64,000 nt of DNA, from assembly GCA_903901975.1 (NCBI GenBank), contig CAIUTB010000126.1, positions 33,489 to 97,488 on the forward strand, given 5' to 3'. Origin of the DNA: an uncultured Bacteroidales bacterium. Lineage in GTDB: Bacteria > Bacteroidota > Bacteroidia > Bacteroidales > Paludibacteraceae. The notes under the pieces were generated by a model. That model ran no database searches and had not been told where the DNA came from. It worked only from the letters and a program-made list of their open reading frames with translations. Shown here piece by piece: positions 1 through 7,594 of the stretch. Every line of letters starts with the position of its first letter. Positions within the stretch are counted from its first letter, which is position 1. A program made the position numbers and the translations under genes.

Positions 1-409
1 TTGCCGACGAAACGATAGGAACTAGTTTGGTTGTACAACCTTCGGTACGATACTTCGGCAAATCCATGGGTAAACCTGCACCTGCAAAAATGACATCGGC
101 TTTTTCAGCAATAGCAGTCTTAACCATATCACTGAAATTGGTTAATGCCATCATAATGTTTACTCCGATAATTCCATTCGATTTTTCTTTTGCTTTTCTA
201 ATCTCTTCTCTTAATCCAATAATACAGGCTTCCATGTAATCTTTGGCTGTATGTTTATAGATAAGACCAAGGCCCGCACACGAAATAACGCCAATTCCAC
301 CTTCATTTGCAACTGCTGACGCTAATCCGTTCAACGAAATTCCAACTCCCATACCACCTTGAATGATGGGTAAACGAGCTGTTAAATTTCCAATTTTTAA
401 ACTATTCAT
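1..409 (-). CDS. Nitronate monooxygenase-like flavoprotein, N-terminal part (cut by window edge)
   Basis: I translated this on the minus strand from the ATG at 409; 136 codons are visible and the 3' end lies outside the window. The N-terminus has the family signature PIIQGGMGVGIS, then NEGGIGVISCAGLG and a GVNIMMAL segment, as in FMN-binding TIM-barrel nitronate monooxygenases and the related FabK-type enoyl reductases. The family oxidises nitronates with FMN, or in the FabK branch reduces enoyl-ACP; the visible part cannot separate them. A -7 element of the Bacteroidetes type lies about 25 bases upstream on the same strand. The family call is firm and the substrate is unknown. Confidence 0.85.
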   Translation of the reverse strand, partial: MNSLKIGNLTARLPIIQGGMGVGISLNGLASAVANEGGIGVISCAGLGLIYKHTAKDYMEACIIGLREEIRKAKEKSNGIIGVNIMMALTNFSDMVKTAIAEKADVIFAGAGLPMDLPKYRTEGCTTKLVPIVSSA

Positions 410-434
410 ATTGCACATTTTAATGATTATTGTG

Positions 435-442
435 CAAAGGTA
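435..442 (-). promoter_or_regulatory. -7 promoter element for the flavoprotein gene
   Basis: On the minus strand this reads TACCTTTG, matching the Bacteroidetes TAnnTTTG consensus. The predicted transcript would start near 428, shortly before the ATG at 409. Confidence 0.6.
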
Positions 443-609
443 CGCATTATAAACCGAACAACCCGAGTGAAGGAGCTAAGTGTAATTAATTTAACCCATT
501 TATTTCGTATTTAAAAGAAATATGCAGATTTATTTGATAAATAATCAGTTAAATTCATATCAAAATGTTATTCAAACACAAATATGTTTATTCAATCCTA
601 AAAATTATA

Positions 610-617
610 TATCTTTG
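610..617 (+). promoter_or_regulatory. -7 promoter element for the exonuclease gene
   Basis: TATCTTTG fits the Bacteroidetes TAnnTTTG consensus and lies 23 bases before the ATG at 641, so the leader would be very short. The region 410-640 is otherwise an AT-rich divergent spacer with no gene that I can see. Confidence 0.6.
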
Positions 618-640
618 AAAGCAAGAAAAAATGAATTGGA

Positions 641-1189
641 ATGAATTTTACAGCAATAGATTTTGAAACAGCACATGCTGAATTTCCTTGTGAAATTGGA
701 TTGACCAGGGTTGAAAATGGAAAAATTACAGATATAAAATCCTGGTTAATCAAACCGGCATGCTTTCCATATATGAATTACTGGAATCAGAAGGTACACG
801 GAATTTCGTCGGCCGATATAGCTCATGCTCCTACTTTTGAAGAGCTCTGGAGTGAACTGAAGCCCTGGTTTGAAGATAATTATCTTGTGGCACACAATGC
901 TGCTTTCGATATGCGGGTTTTGCGTGCAGCACTAAATTATTATGATTTGTCGATTCCTGATGCCAGGTATTTTTGTAGCGTCAGTTTGTCACGTAAAATA
1001 TGGAAACATTTGCCAAGCCATTCGTTAGGAGTAGTTAGTCAGTATCATAATATTCATTTTAATCACCACAGGGCAGGAGATGACGCGAAAGCCTGTGCCA
1101 TTATTACCATGAAGGCATTCGAAGAATTAAAAGTCATTTCGGTTGAAGATGGCATTCAAAGATCCGGAATTAACTTGAAGAAATTATAA
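641..1189 (+). CDS. DnaQ-like 3'-5' exonuclease (RNase T / Pol III epsilon fold)
   Basis: A 182-residue single-domain DEDDh exonuclease. The Exo I motif AIDFETA is at residues 5-11, Exo II is HNAAFDMR at about 86-93, and Exo III is HRAGDDAKA at about 143-151, which supplies the catalytic His and last Asp. The protein has nothing beyond the nuclease core, so it could be a stand-alone proofreading-type exonuclease or a general DNA/RNA trimming enzyme rather than the Pol III epsilon subunit. The ATG at 631 is out of frame, which supports the start at 641. It appears monocistronic, with its own -7 element upstream and a convergent gene downstream. Confidence 0.85.
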   Translation: MNFTAIDFETAHAEFPCEIGLTRVENGKITDIKSWLIKPACFPYMNYWNQKVHGISSADIAHAPTFEELWSELKPWFEDNYLVAHNAAFDMRVLRAALNYYDLSIPDARYFCSVSLSRKIWKHLPSHSLGVVSQYHNIHFNHHRAGDDAKACAIITMKAFEELKVISVEDGIQRSGINLKKL

Positions 1190-1271
1190 TAATTCAGGTG
1201 AATATTATAAACTTTTGATTATGAAATACATAATTGTTGCAAAATACCAATCCTAAACTCCTGACTTTACA

Positions 1272-3311
1272 CTATTTCTTAAATCGCTGTATCAGATTAT
1301 AGGCTTTGTAAATACCCAGTTCACCGGCTTTGCTTAAATCAGCCAGTCCCTTTGTATCTTCGCCTATATATAGGTAGGTAAGACCCCTGTTATAATATCC
1401 TTCGGCAAAATCACTATCTAACTGAATGGCTTTAGTGTAGTTTAAAATGGCTGTTTGGAAATCTTTTTGGGTACAAAGAATGTTGGCTTTGTTATAATAT
1501 GCAAACGAAAAGTCAGGATTCAAATCATTCACTTTCGAATAATCCGTCATAATCATCGTTACATCAAACAAAGTCTGACTTTCAGTTACTTGTTTTTTAG
1601 TTTTTGGTTTTTCATCGGGAGTAGTTTTTCCATTCATATCTACTGCATTTTTCCCATAATCCACTAATTTATAACGTATATTGGCTCTGCAAAAGTAGGC
1701 CAGCATAAAATCAGGACGTAATGAAATGGCTTTATTTAAATCTTCAATGGCACTGCTAAAATCCTGCACCATGGCGAACTCCAGTGAACGGCTAAAATAA
1801 ATATCAGCATTTTGATTATCGGTTGTAAGTTTTAATGAAATCTCATTTATTGCATCAAAATGACTGTTTACCAACTCGGCTGTTAATGGCAACTCATTGT
1901 TTGTAATTTTCAAAACGGAGTTTAATTTCTTCAGCTTATTATACTCCTGAACACTAGGGTAATATAGGTTTGTGTGCCGTATTTCATCCATTTTTGCATA
2001 GTAAGTCATTACAAAATTCCGTTCATTAATCACGTCAGTATATTTGTCCTGAACAGCACCACGGGTAGCATCGGTATATTTCGAATCACTTTCTGCATCA
2101 TCCATATTCTGAGCTGCAAACCGATTAAAAATCTCAGTTTTTCGACTTGTACTACTTTTTTGAGTATTGGTGGCTAACTTAGTGGTGGCTTGAATGTTTT
2201 CTTTATTTTTGTGTGTAATATAATCTTTGTTTTTTTCAATATTACTTGCCATTTGCTGATACAGAAATGCAGCTTTCTGATTACCCAATGCAGATTCAGC
2301 CTGAGCAATTCCCAAATATGCAGGAACAAAATACTGGTACTTAACAATAATTTTTTTGTAATCTTTAATCGTTGATTTGTAATCCCTTAATGAGTATTCA
2401 ACCAGTGCTTTTTGTAATAAAGCCTCCGTCATCGTCGAATCTAGCTTTAATACAGTACTAAGGTCAGTCAGCGCATTATTATAATCACCTAAACTGGCTT
2501 TTAATAAACCACGATTATAATAAATCAATGCATTATTCTTCTCCATTTTCACAGCCAAATTATAATCGCTGAGCGCCTGATTGTAATTCTTTTTCTCTAC
2601 ATTCAAAATACCCCTGTTGATATAATCTCCTACGTATATAGAATTCCGTTTTATAGCAGCTGTATAATCTTTCAACGCACCTGCCCGGTCATTTCGTTGC
2701 ATTCGTAAAATGGCTCTGGCACTATATGACATAGCATTTGTACTGTCTTTTTGTACAAATAAATTGAAGGTTTTTTCGGCTGCAATAGTATCCTTCATTT
2801 CGAGTTGAAGTCTGCCTTTTTCATAAAGCAAATTAGTGGATTTCGGACTTAATTTTAAGTAGCTATCACAGTCTTCCATTGCAGCTTTGTAATCTTTGAT
2901 GGCATCAAGTGCATCCATACGATTCATGAGTAAATGCAAACTGTTTGGGCTGAATTCCAACGCTTTACTGAAATCGGCTATTGCTTCTTTGTGGTAGGAA
3001 AGTTTTCGACGGGCAAATCCGCGAGCGTAATAGGCTTGAGGCAAAAAAGGGTTAATCTCAATGGCTTTTGAACAATCTTCATCAGCACTTTGGTAATCCC
3101 CCAACTGAATTTTTGCAATTGCCCTGTCTAAATAAGGCTCTGCCAAATAGGGTTTTATTTTAATTACCTGATTAAAATACTGAATAGAAAGTACATAATC
3201 CTCAAAGTATAAAGCATTTTGTCCAATTGTCAGAATACGTTCGGTATTCCATTGGGCAAAGCACGAAACAAAAGATGTAAGCCAAATTGCTATTAAAATT
3301 ACTTTTTTCAA
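1272..3311 (-). CDS. Secreted tetratricopeptide-repeat protein
   Basis: 679 residues. The first 20 form a signal peptide ending VSCFAQ. The rest is mostly TPR repeats: about eight helical pairs up to residue 350, a less regular charged linker around 370-500, then three or four more repeats to the C-terminus. Typical units are seen as DYxxAIxDxxKAIxLxP. TPR arrays bind partner proteins, and no catalytic motif is visible. It begins only 21 bases after the PBP1A stop codon, so it is probably cotranscribed with it and may act in the periplasm near peptidoglycan synthesis; that link is inferred from gene order only. No gene symbol can be assigned. Confidence 0.85.
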   Translation of the reverse strand: MKKVILIAIWLTSFVSCFAQWNTERILTIGQNALYFEDYVLSIQYFNQVIKIKPYLAEPYLDRAIAKIQLGDYQSADEDCSKAIEINPFLPQAYYARGFARRKLSYHKEAIADFSKALEFSPNSLHLLMNRMDALDAIKDYKAAMEDCDSYLKLSPKSTNLLYEKGRLQLEMKDTIAAEKTFNLFVQKDSTNAMSYSARAILRMQRNDRAGALKDYTAAIKRNSIYVGDYINRGILNVEKKNYNQALSDYNLAVKMEKNNALIYYNRGLLKASLGDYNNALTDLSTVLKLDSTMTEALLQKALVEYSLRDYKSTIKDYKKIIVKYQYFVPAYLGIAQAESALGNQKAAFLYQQMASNIEKNKDYITHKNKENIQATTKLATNTQKSSTSRKTEIFNRFAAQNMDDAESDSKYTDATRGAVQDKYTDVINERNFVMTYYAKMDEIRHTNLYYPSVQEYNKLKKLNSVLKITNNELPLTAELVNSHFDAINEISLKLTTDNQNADIYFSRSLEFAMVQDFSSAIEDLNKAISLRPDFMLAYFCRANIRYKLVDYGKNAVDMNGKTTPDEKPKTKKQVTESQTLFDVTMIMTDYSKVNDLNPDFSFAYYNKANILCTQKDFQTAILNYTKAIQLDSDFAEGYYNRGLTYLYIGEDTKGLADLSKAGELGIYKAYNLIQRFKK

Positions 3312-3332
3312 TGAGGATGTGTTTAGAATAAA

Positions 3333-5648
3333 TTATTGAAATGCATTGGCTTCACAACCGGAATTAGCATTAAATGAGCTTGGTATATCGAATTGTTCTG
3401 TTGACGAATAGCCAAGCTCTTTGTCGTTCAATACTTTTTTCATGTATATGGCCCAAATAGGTAATGCCATTGCAGCACCCTGTCCTTCAGCAATATTATC
3501 GAAGTGTATGGAGCGGTCTTCACCACCAACCCAACAGCCTGAAACCAATGAAGGTGTGTAGCCCATAAACCAACCGTCTGAGTTGTTCTGTGTTGTACCT
3601 GTTTTACCACCCATTGGCATACGTAAACCATAAGTTCCACGTATTCTACCTCCTGTTCCACCATCAACAACGCCCTGCATCATATAAACCATTTTATAGG
3701 AAGTAGTTTCGCTGAAAATTTCGTGCATTTGAGGGCTGAATTTCCCGATTACATTTCCGTTGGCATCTTCAATACGTGTAACGTAAAGCGGTTCTACCCG
3801 AATACCCTTGTTAGGAAAAGCAGTATAAGCCTGGACCATTTCTCCTACAGAAATTTCACATGGACCTAAACATAAGGATACCACAGGATCAATCTGCCCT
3901 GTAACACCGAATGAACGCATCATTTTTACCATGGCTTCCGGCGAGAATAAACTCATTAAATAGGCTGATATCCAGTTATCGGAATTTGCTAATCCCCAAC
4001 GTAATGAAACAATATCGCCTACTTTTTTATTCTTGGTTGTGGTTTTTGGTGTCCACGGATTGCCAGTACCATCCATTAAAGTTACCGGCTGCCAGGTTGC
4101 TTTATCACAAGGCCACATACCTTCTTCCATGGCCAATGTGTACAAGTATGGTTTCACTGTAGAACCAACCTGACGTCGACCAACATTCACCATATCATAC
4201 TGAAATTGAGAGAAATCCGGTCCGCCTATATAGGCCTTCACTTCACCATTATGAGGATTCATCGACATAAAACCACAGCGTAAGAAGTATTTATGATAGC
4301 GTATAGAATCCATTGGTGACATGAGTGTATCAATTACTCCATCGTATGAATATACGAGCATTTCAACTGGTTCCTTAAAAGATTCCCGAATTTCTGAATC
4401 TGAGTATCCCTCATTTTTCAGGCGAATATAGCGGTCTGATTGCTTCATTGAATGGTTCATGGCCGTTTCAATATCCTGGGGTTTCATATTTCTGGCAAAC
4501 GGTGCATAAGTCCTTTTTTTCTTTTCCTTAAAAAAGTTTTTCTGAAGTGCCTGCATATGCTCATTAACAGCCTCTTCGGCATAACGTTGCATACGTGAGT
4601 CAATGGTGGTATATATTTTTAAACCATCGGAATAAATATTATAGGGCGTTCCATCCGATTTCTTATTTTTATTGCAGAATCCGTACAGAGGATTTGTGTC
4701 CCAGGCTTTTTTATCCTGTTCATACTTATCCATTTGCCAACTGGCATAATCACTTTTATCAGGTTCTTTCGCAGACATAATCGAACGGAGATATTCTCTG
4801 AAATATGTTGCCAGACCCAGTTTGTGATCAACTTTTTGATATTTTAAAGTCAAGGGCAATATTTTTAATGAGTCAAACTGTTCAGAGCTAATGAAATCGG
4901 CTTTTCGCATCTGATTCAAAACCACGTTTCTACGTTCCATAGTCCGTTTATTAAACCGAACGGGGTTGAAATATGCCGGATTTTTACACATTCCAACCAA
5001 CGTGGCAGCCTCCTCGACCTTTAAATCAGCCGGTAACTTGTTGAAATAAATCTGCGATGCTGATTTAATACCTACTGCATTATTCAGAAAATCGAACTGA
5101 TTGAGATACATAGCCAGAATCTCTTCTTTTGTATAAAGTTTTTCCAGTTTGATGGAGATGACCCATTCAATAGGTTTTTGGAGTGCCCGTTGAATTAAAT
5201 TTCCGGCCTGTGGAGAATAAAGTTGCTTTGCTAACTGTTGCGTAATAGTACTGCCACCACCGGAGTTTTTTCGATGTGCGATTCCCGTGAGAATAAAAGC
5301 GCGTGTAAGTGATCGTCCATCAATTCCAGAATGATCGTAAAATCGTATATCTTCCGTTGCAATTAGGGCATTGACAACATTCTTAGAAATTTCATTATAA
5401 TGAACGCCTACTCGATTTTGTTTGCTAAAAAAATAGCGTCCTATTAACTGTAAATCAGATGAATATATCTCAGTTGCATATTTATTTTTAGGATTTTGTA
5501 ATTCATCAATAGGAGGTAGGTATCCAATCCAGCCCAAATTAATCATGATGAATAATAAAACTAGACTTACAATCCCTGCGGTAAATAGTCGCCAGAAATA
5601 ACGTTTAAATAGCGAACGAAAATCCCGTTTTTTTGCTGTATTTTCCAT
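3333..5648 (-). CDS. Penicillin-binding protein 1A (bifunctional glycosyltransferase/transpeptidase)
   Basis: 771 residues with one N-terminal membrane anchor (about 18-42). The GT51 domain has EDIRFYDHSGID at 99-110 (catalytic Glu99) and GGSTITQQ at 131-138. The transpeptidase domain has STVK with the acylated Ser near 496, SDN near 555 and KTGTT near 682. All catalytic motifs of a class A PBP are intact, so it should polymerise lipid II and crosslink peptidoglycan in the periplasm. Length is normal for the family. A -7 element (minus strand, 5674-5681) lies about 26 bases upstream, and the TPR gene follows at once. Bacteroidetes often have more than one class A PBP, so I assign no symbol. 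Confidence 0.95.
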   Translation of the reverse strand: MENTAKKRDFRSLFKRYFWRLFTAGIVSLVLLFIMINLGWIGYLPPIDELQNPKNKYATEIYSSDLQLIGRYFFSKQNRVGVHYNEISKNVVNALIATEDIRFYDHSGIDGRSLTRAFILTGIAHRKNSGGGSTITQQLAKQLYSPQAGNLIQRALQKPIEWVISIKLEKLYTKEEILAMYLNQFDFLNNAVGIKSASQIYFNKLPADLKVEEAATLVGMCKNPAYFNPVRFNKRTMERRNVVLNQMRKADFISSEQFDSLKILPLTLKYQKVDHKLGLATYFREYLRSIMSAKEPDKSDYASWQMDKYEQDKKAWDTNPLYGFCNKNKKSDGTPYNIYSDGLKIYTTIDSRMQRYAEEAVNEHMQALQKNFFKEKKKRTYAPFARNMKPQDIETAMNHSMKQSDRYIRLKNEGYSDSEIRESFKEPVEMLVYSYDGVIDTLMSPMDSIRYHKYFLRCGFMSMNPHNGEVKAYIGGPDFSQFQYDMVNVGRRQVGSTVKPYLYTLAMEEGMWPCDKATWQPVTLMDGTGNPWTPKTTTKNKKVGDIVSLRWGLANSDNWISAYLMSLFSPEAMVKMMRSFGVTGQIDPVVSLCLGPCEISVGEMVQAYTAFPNKGIRVEPLYVTRIEDANGNVIGKFSPQMHEIFSETTSYKMVYMMQGVVDGGTGGRIRGTYGLRMPMGGKTGTTQNNSDGWFMGYTPSLVSGCWVGGEDRSIHFDNIAEGQGAAMALPIWAIYMKKVLNDKELGYSSTEQFDIPSSFNANSGCEANAFQ

Positions 5649-5673
5649 ATAATCTGATAATTTTTTAAAGCCA

Positions 5674-5681
5674 CAAAAGTA
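5674..5681 (-). promoter_or_regulatory. -7 promoter element for PBP1A and the TPR gene
   Basis: The minus strand reads TACTTTTG, matching TAnnTTTG, about 26 bases before the start codon. Confidence 0.6.
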
Positions 5682-5697
5682 CGAATTATTTTACGAA

Positions 5698-6825
5698 TTA
5701 TACTTTCATCAATTCGATTAAAATTTGGTTCGAAATAAGTACACCTTTGCTTGTTAAGCTTAATCTATTATCGGTTAAATTAAGATGCAAACTATCTACA
5801 AAGGGTTGACTGTTTTCTAAACATTCAATTACAAATTTTTTACCAAATTCAGTTTTAATATATTCTAAATCAATGCCTTCGGATGTTCGTAATGAAACCA
5901 TTACATAATCATTGAATTTTTCCGAAATCGATAGATTTTCTGTTTCAAAGAAATTCGTTTTATTCTCAACAGCATAAACATATTTCAATATTGATGAAAC
6001 ATTCCATTGCCGACTCACCAAATTATACGAATGTGCCGAAGGTCCTAATCCCAAATAAGGTTGTTGCTTCCAATAGGCTGAATTATGCCTCGACCTGTAA
6101 TCTTTCTGAGCAAAGTTAGATATTTCGTAAGCATCAAAGCCCTTTTCTTTCATATTCTTAACCAACAATAAATACATTTCATTCATTGTGTCGTCATCAA
6201 CCGGAATAACTTCGCCCTTTTCACGCTGTTCCCAAAGTTTTGTACCTTCCTCATACGTTAAACCGTAGGACGAAATATGCTGAACATTCATAATCAATGC
6301 CATATTGAGTTGTTTTTCCCATTTTTCAATAGTTTGATAGGGCAATCCATAAATTAAATCAATACTAATATTTTTAAAGCCAGCATGTTGAGCATTTCTA
6401 ATAGCTTGTACTGCCTGATTTCCAACATGGCGGCGGTTTATGCGTTTTAGGTCATCATCGTCGAATGACTGAATACCAATACTGATACGATTAAACGGAA
6501 GTTGGCTGATAGATTCAAAGAATTGAACAGATAAATCATCCGGGTTAGATTCAAAAGTTATTTCGGCATTTTCACTTACTGAAAAAGTAGAATAAATGGC
6601 TTTGAAAATGGCAGAGAATTGCTCCGGTTTCAGAACACTTGGAGTTCCTCCGCCAAAGTAAATTGTATCAATTTGGTTGTTTGCTAAATAATCTGCTCTA
6701 ATCTCAATTTCTTTACAAATTGAATCAACTAATCGGGGAATTAATTTGGGTGCAACTTCAGTGTAAAAATCGCAATATGTACATCTTTTTTTGCAGAATG
6801 GAATGTGAATATATATACCGGCCAT
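5698..6825 (-). CDS. hemW: Radical SAM protein HemW (coproporphyrinogen III oxidase-like)
   Basis: I place the start at the ATG at 6825, giving 375 residues beginning MAGIYIHIPFCKKRC; a frame open further upstream to 6939 lacks family similarity and runs through the promoter region. The radical SAM cluster ligands are Cys11, Cys15 and Cys18. The glycine-rich FGGGTPS segment and the IGIQSFDDDDLK region are typical of the HemN/HemW family, as is the C-terminal HemN-type domain. HemW proteins are short, lack extra N-terminal residues, and act in heme trafficking; true oxygen-independent oxidases (HemN) are about 450 residues. The length and the immediate HIPFC start favour HemW. A -7 element is at 6888-6895. 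Confidence 0.88.
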   Translation of the reverse strand: MAGIYIHIPFCKKRCTYCDFYTEVAPKLIPRLVDSICKEIEIRADYLANNQIDTIYFGGGTPSVLKPEQFSAIFKAIYSTFSVSENAEITFESNPDDLSVQFFESISQLPFNRISIGIQSFDDDDLKRINRRHVGNQAVQAIRNAQHAGFKNISIDLIYGLPYQTIEKWEKQLNMALIMNVQHISSYGLTYEEGTKLWEQREKGEVIPVDDDTMNEMYLLLVKNMKEKGFDAYEISNFAQKDYRSRHNSAYWKQQPYLGLGPSAHSYNLVSRQWNVSSILKYVYAVENKTNFFETENLSISEKFNDYVMVSLRTSEGIDLEYIKTEFGKKFVIECLENSQPFVDSLHLNLTDNRLSLTSKGVLISNQILIELMKV

Positions 6826-6887
6826 TTTTAAAATTTTAATTTTCAGCCAGTTGAGAATTATTAAATTTCTAAAAGGGCTTTTCAGTA

Positions 6888-6895
6888 CAAAAATA
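6888..6895 (-). promoter_or_regulatory. -7 promoter element for hemW
   Basis: The minus strand reads TATTTTTG (TAnnTTTG) about 63 bases upstream of the chosen start, supporting that start over the longer open frame. Confidence 0.55.
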
Positions 6896-6928
6896 CAATA
6901 AATAGTTTGTAATATCGGAAAAAGAACG

Positions 6929-6936
6929 TATCTTTG
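6929..6936 (+). promoter_or_regulatory. Promoter for tRNA-Pro
   Basis: The -7 element TATCTTTG is preceded by TTTG at 6906-6909 with a 19-base spacer, the spacing described for Bacteroidetes sigma-ABfr promoters. The tRNA starts 27 bases after the -7 box. Confidence 0.7.
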
Positions 6937-6963
6937 CACTCGCTTTTCAGAAATGAGATAGCA

Positions 6964-7038
6964 CGGGGTGTAGCGCAGTCCGGTTAGCGCACCTGCTTTG
7001 GGAGCAGGGGGTCGTGGGTTCGAATCCCGCTACCCCGA
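6964..7038 (+). tRNA. tRNA-Pro (anticodon TGG)
   Basis: A complete cloverleaf can be folded: acceptor arms CGGGGTG and TACCCCG, D-arm GCGC/GCGC, anticodon stem CCTGC/GCAGG with loop TTTGGGA (anticodon TGG at 6999-7001), and a T-arm with GTTCGAAT. The discriminator is A at 7038 and CCA is not encoded. A strong hairpin terminator follows at 7043-7082. The last 30 bases and the terminator are duplicated 384 bases downstream. Confidence 0.97.
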
Positions 7039-7082
7039 CTTGAAAATCAGCCACTTACAGTAAAATGTATGTGGCTGATTTT
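7009..7082 (+). repeat. 74-nt direct repeat, copy 1 (tRNA-Pro 3' end plus terminator)
   Basis: This copy contains the end of the variable loop, T-arm, acceptor 3' strand and terminator of the intact tRNA-Pro. It is identical base for base to 7393-7466 by my reading. The two copies flank the GIY-YIG remnant. Confidence 0.9.
7043..7082 (+). terminator. Intrinsic terminator of tRNA-Pro
   Basis: A perfect 12-bp inverted repeat (AAAATCAGCCAC / GTGGCTGATTTT) with a 16-base loop follows the tRNA by four bases. Confidence 0.8.
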
Positions 7083-7135
7083 GCATCTATACATTTTTTT
7101 ATGCACAAATTGAGCACAAATAAAAGTCAAACAAT

Positions 7136-7385
7136 ATGTTTCATCTGTATATTCTACTTTCCGAAGAATCAAACAAATTCTACATTGGATCTACTGGAAA
7201 TCTTGAAGACCGAATAGTTCGTCATAACAGCGGAAGAAGCAAATCTACTCTATCGGGTATTCCATGGAAACTAATTTACACAGAAAAGTTTGAAACTCGC
7301 AGTGAGGCATATCGGCGTAAAAATTGAAATTAAGAGTTGGAAAAGCCATCAACGGATTGCGCAGTTGGTCAGCGCATCCCGTTAG
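7136..7385 (+). pseudogene. GIY-YIG endonuclease gene, frameshifted, C-terminus inside a tRNA remnant
   Basis: The first frame gives 63 residues with LYILLSEESNKFYIGST, which carries the paired tyrosines of the GIY-YIG nuclease core, and an Arg in LEDRIVRH. It stops at 7325-7327. Reading on one base earlier in the five-A run restores the usual family ending (IEIKSWKSHQRI) and then continues into tRNA-like DNA as AQLVSASR before a TAG at 7383-7385. The family is normally about 80-100 residues, so one A insertion has probably broken this copy, unless ribosomes slip on the A run. GIY-YIG enzymes nick or cut DNA. The gene lies between two 74-nt direct repeats of the tRNA-Pro end. Confidence 0.75.
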
Positions 7386-7422
7386 AACGGGAGGGTCGTG
7401 GGTTCGAATCCCGCTACCCCGA
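7352..7422 (+). pseudogene. tRNA-like remnant
   Basis: The D-arm (GCGC at 7359-7362 and 7372-7375), an anticodon hairpin (TCCCG/CGGGA at 7377-7381 and 7388-7392) and an intact T-arm with GTTCGAAT are present. The anticodon loop has only six bases (TTAGAA). The 5' acceptor strand (CAACGGA) pairs with the 3' strand (TACCCCG) at only about three of seven positions. It cannot make a normal tRNA. Its 3' half is the second copy of the tRNA-Pro direct repeat, while the D and anticodon arms differ from tRNA-Pro. Confidence 0.75.
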
Positions 7423-7466
7423 CTTGAAAATCAGCCACTTACAGTAAAATGTATGTGGCTGATTTT
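7393..7466 (+). repeat. 74-nt direct repeat, copy 2, including a second terminator
   Basis: Identical to 7009-7082, at an offset of 384 bases. It includes the T-arm and acceptor end and a second copy of the 12-bp hairpin terminator at 7427-7466. Confidence 0.9.
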
Positions 7467-7536
7467 TTGTTGCATACTTTTTGCATACTAATTAATAGAT
7501 TTCAAATTGAAACTAATCATTCAGGATTGGATAAAA

Positions 7537-7576
7537 ACAAAAAAGCCTGAGTTAAAATAACAATTAACTCAGGCTT
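7537..7576 (-). terminator. Intrinsic terminator of the NRAMP-like operon
   Basis: A 13-bp stem (AAGCCTGAGTTAA / TTAACTCAGGCTT) followed on the minus strand by a T run, directly after the transporter stop codon. Confidence 0.85.
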
Positions 7577-7594
7577 AATCAATACGTTTGCACT

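Noticed and set aside
27..239. 70-codon plus-strand open frame
   Set aside because: It is antisense to the clear nitronate monooxygenase-like frame.
7352..7422. Second functional tRNA
   Set aside because: The anticodon loop has six bases and the acceptor strands pair at only about three of seven positions.
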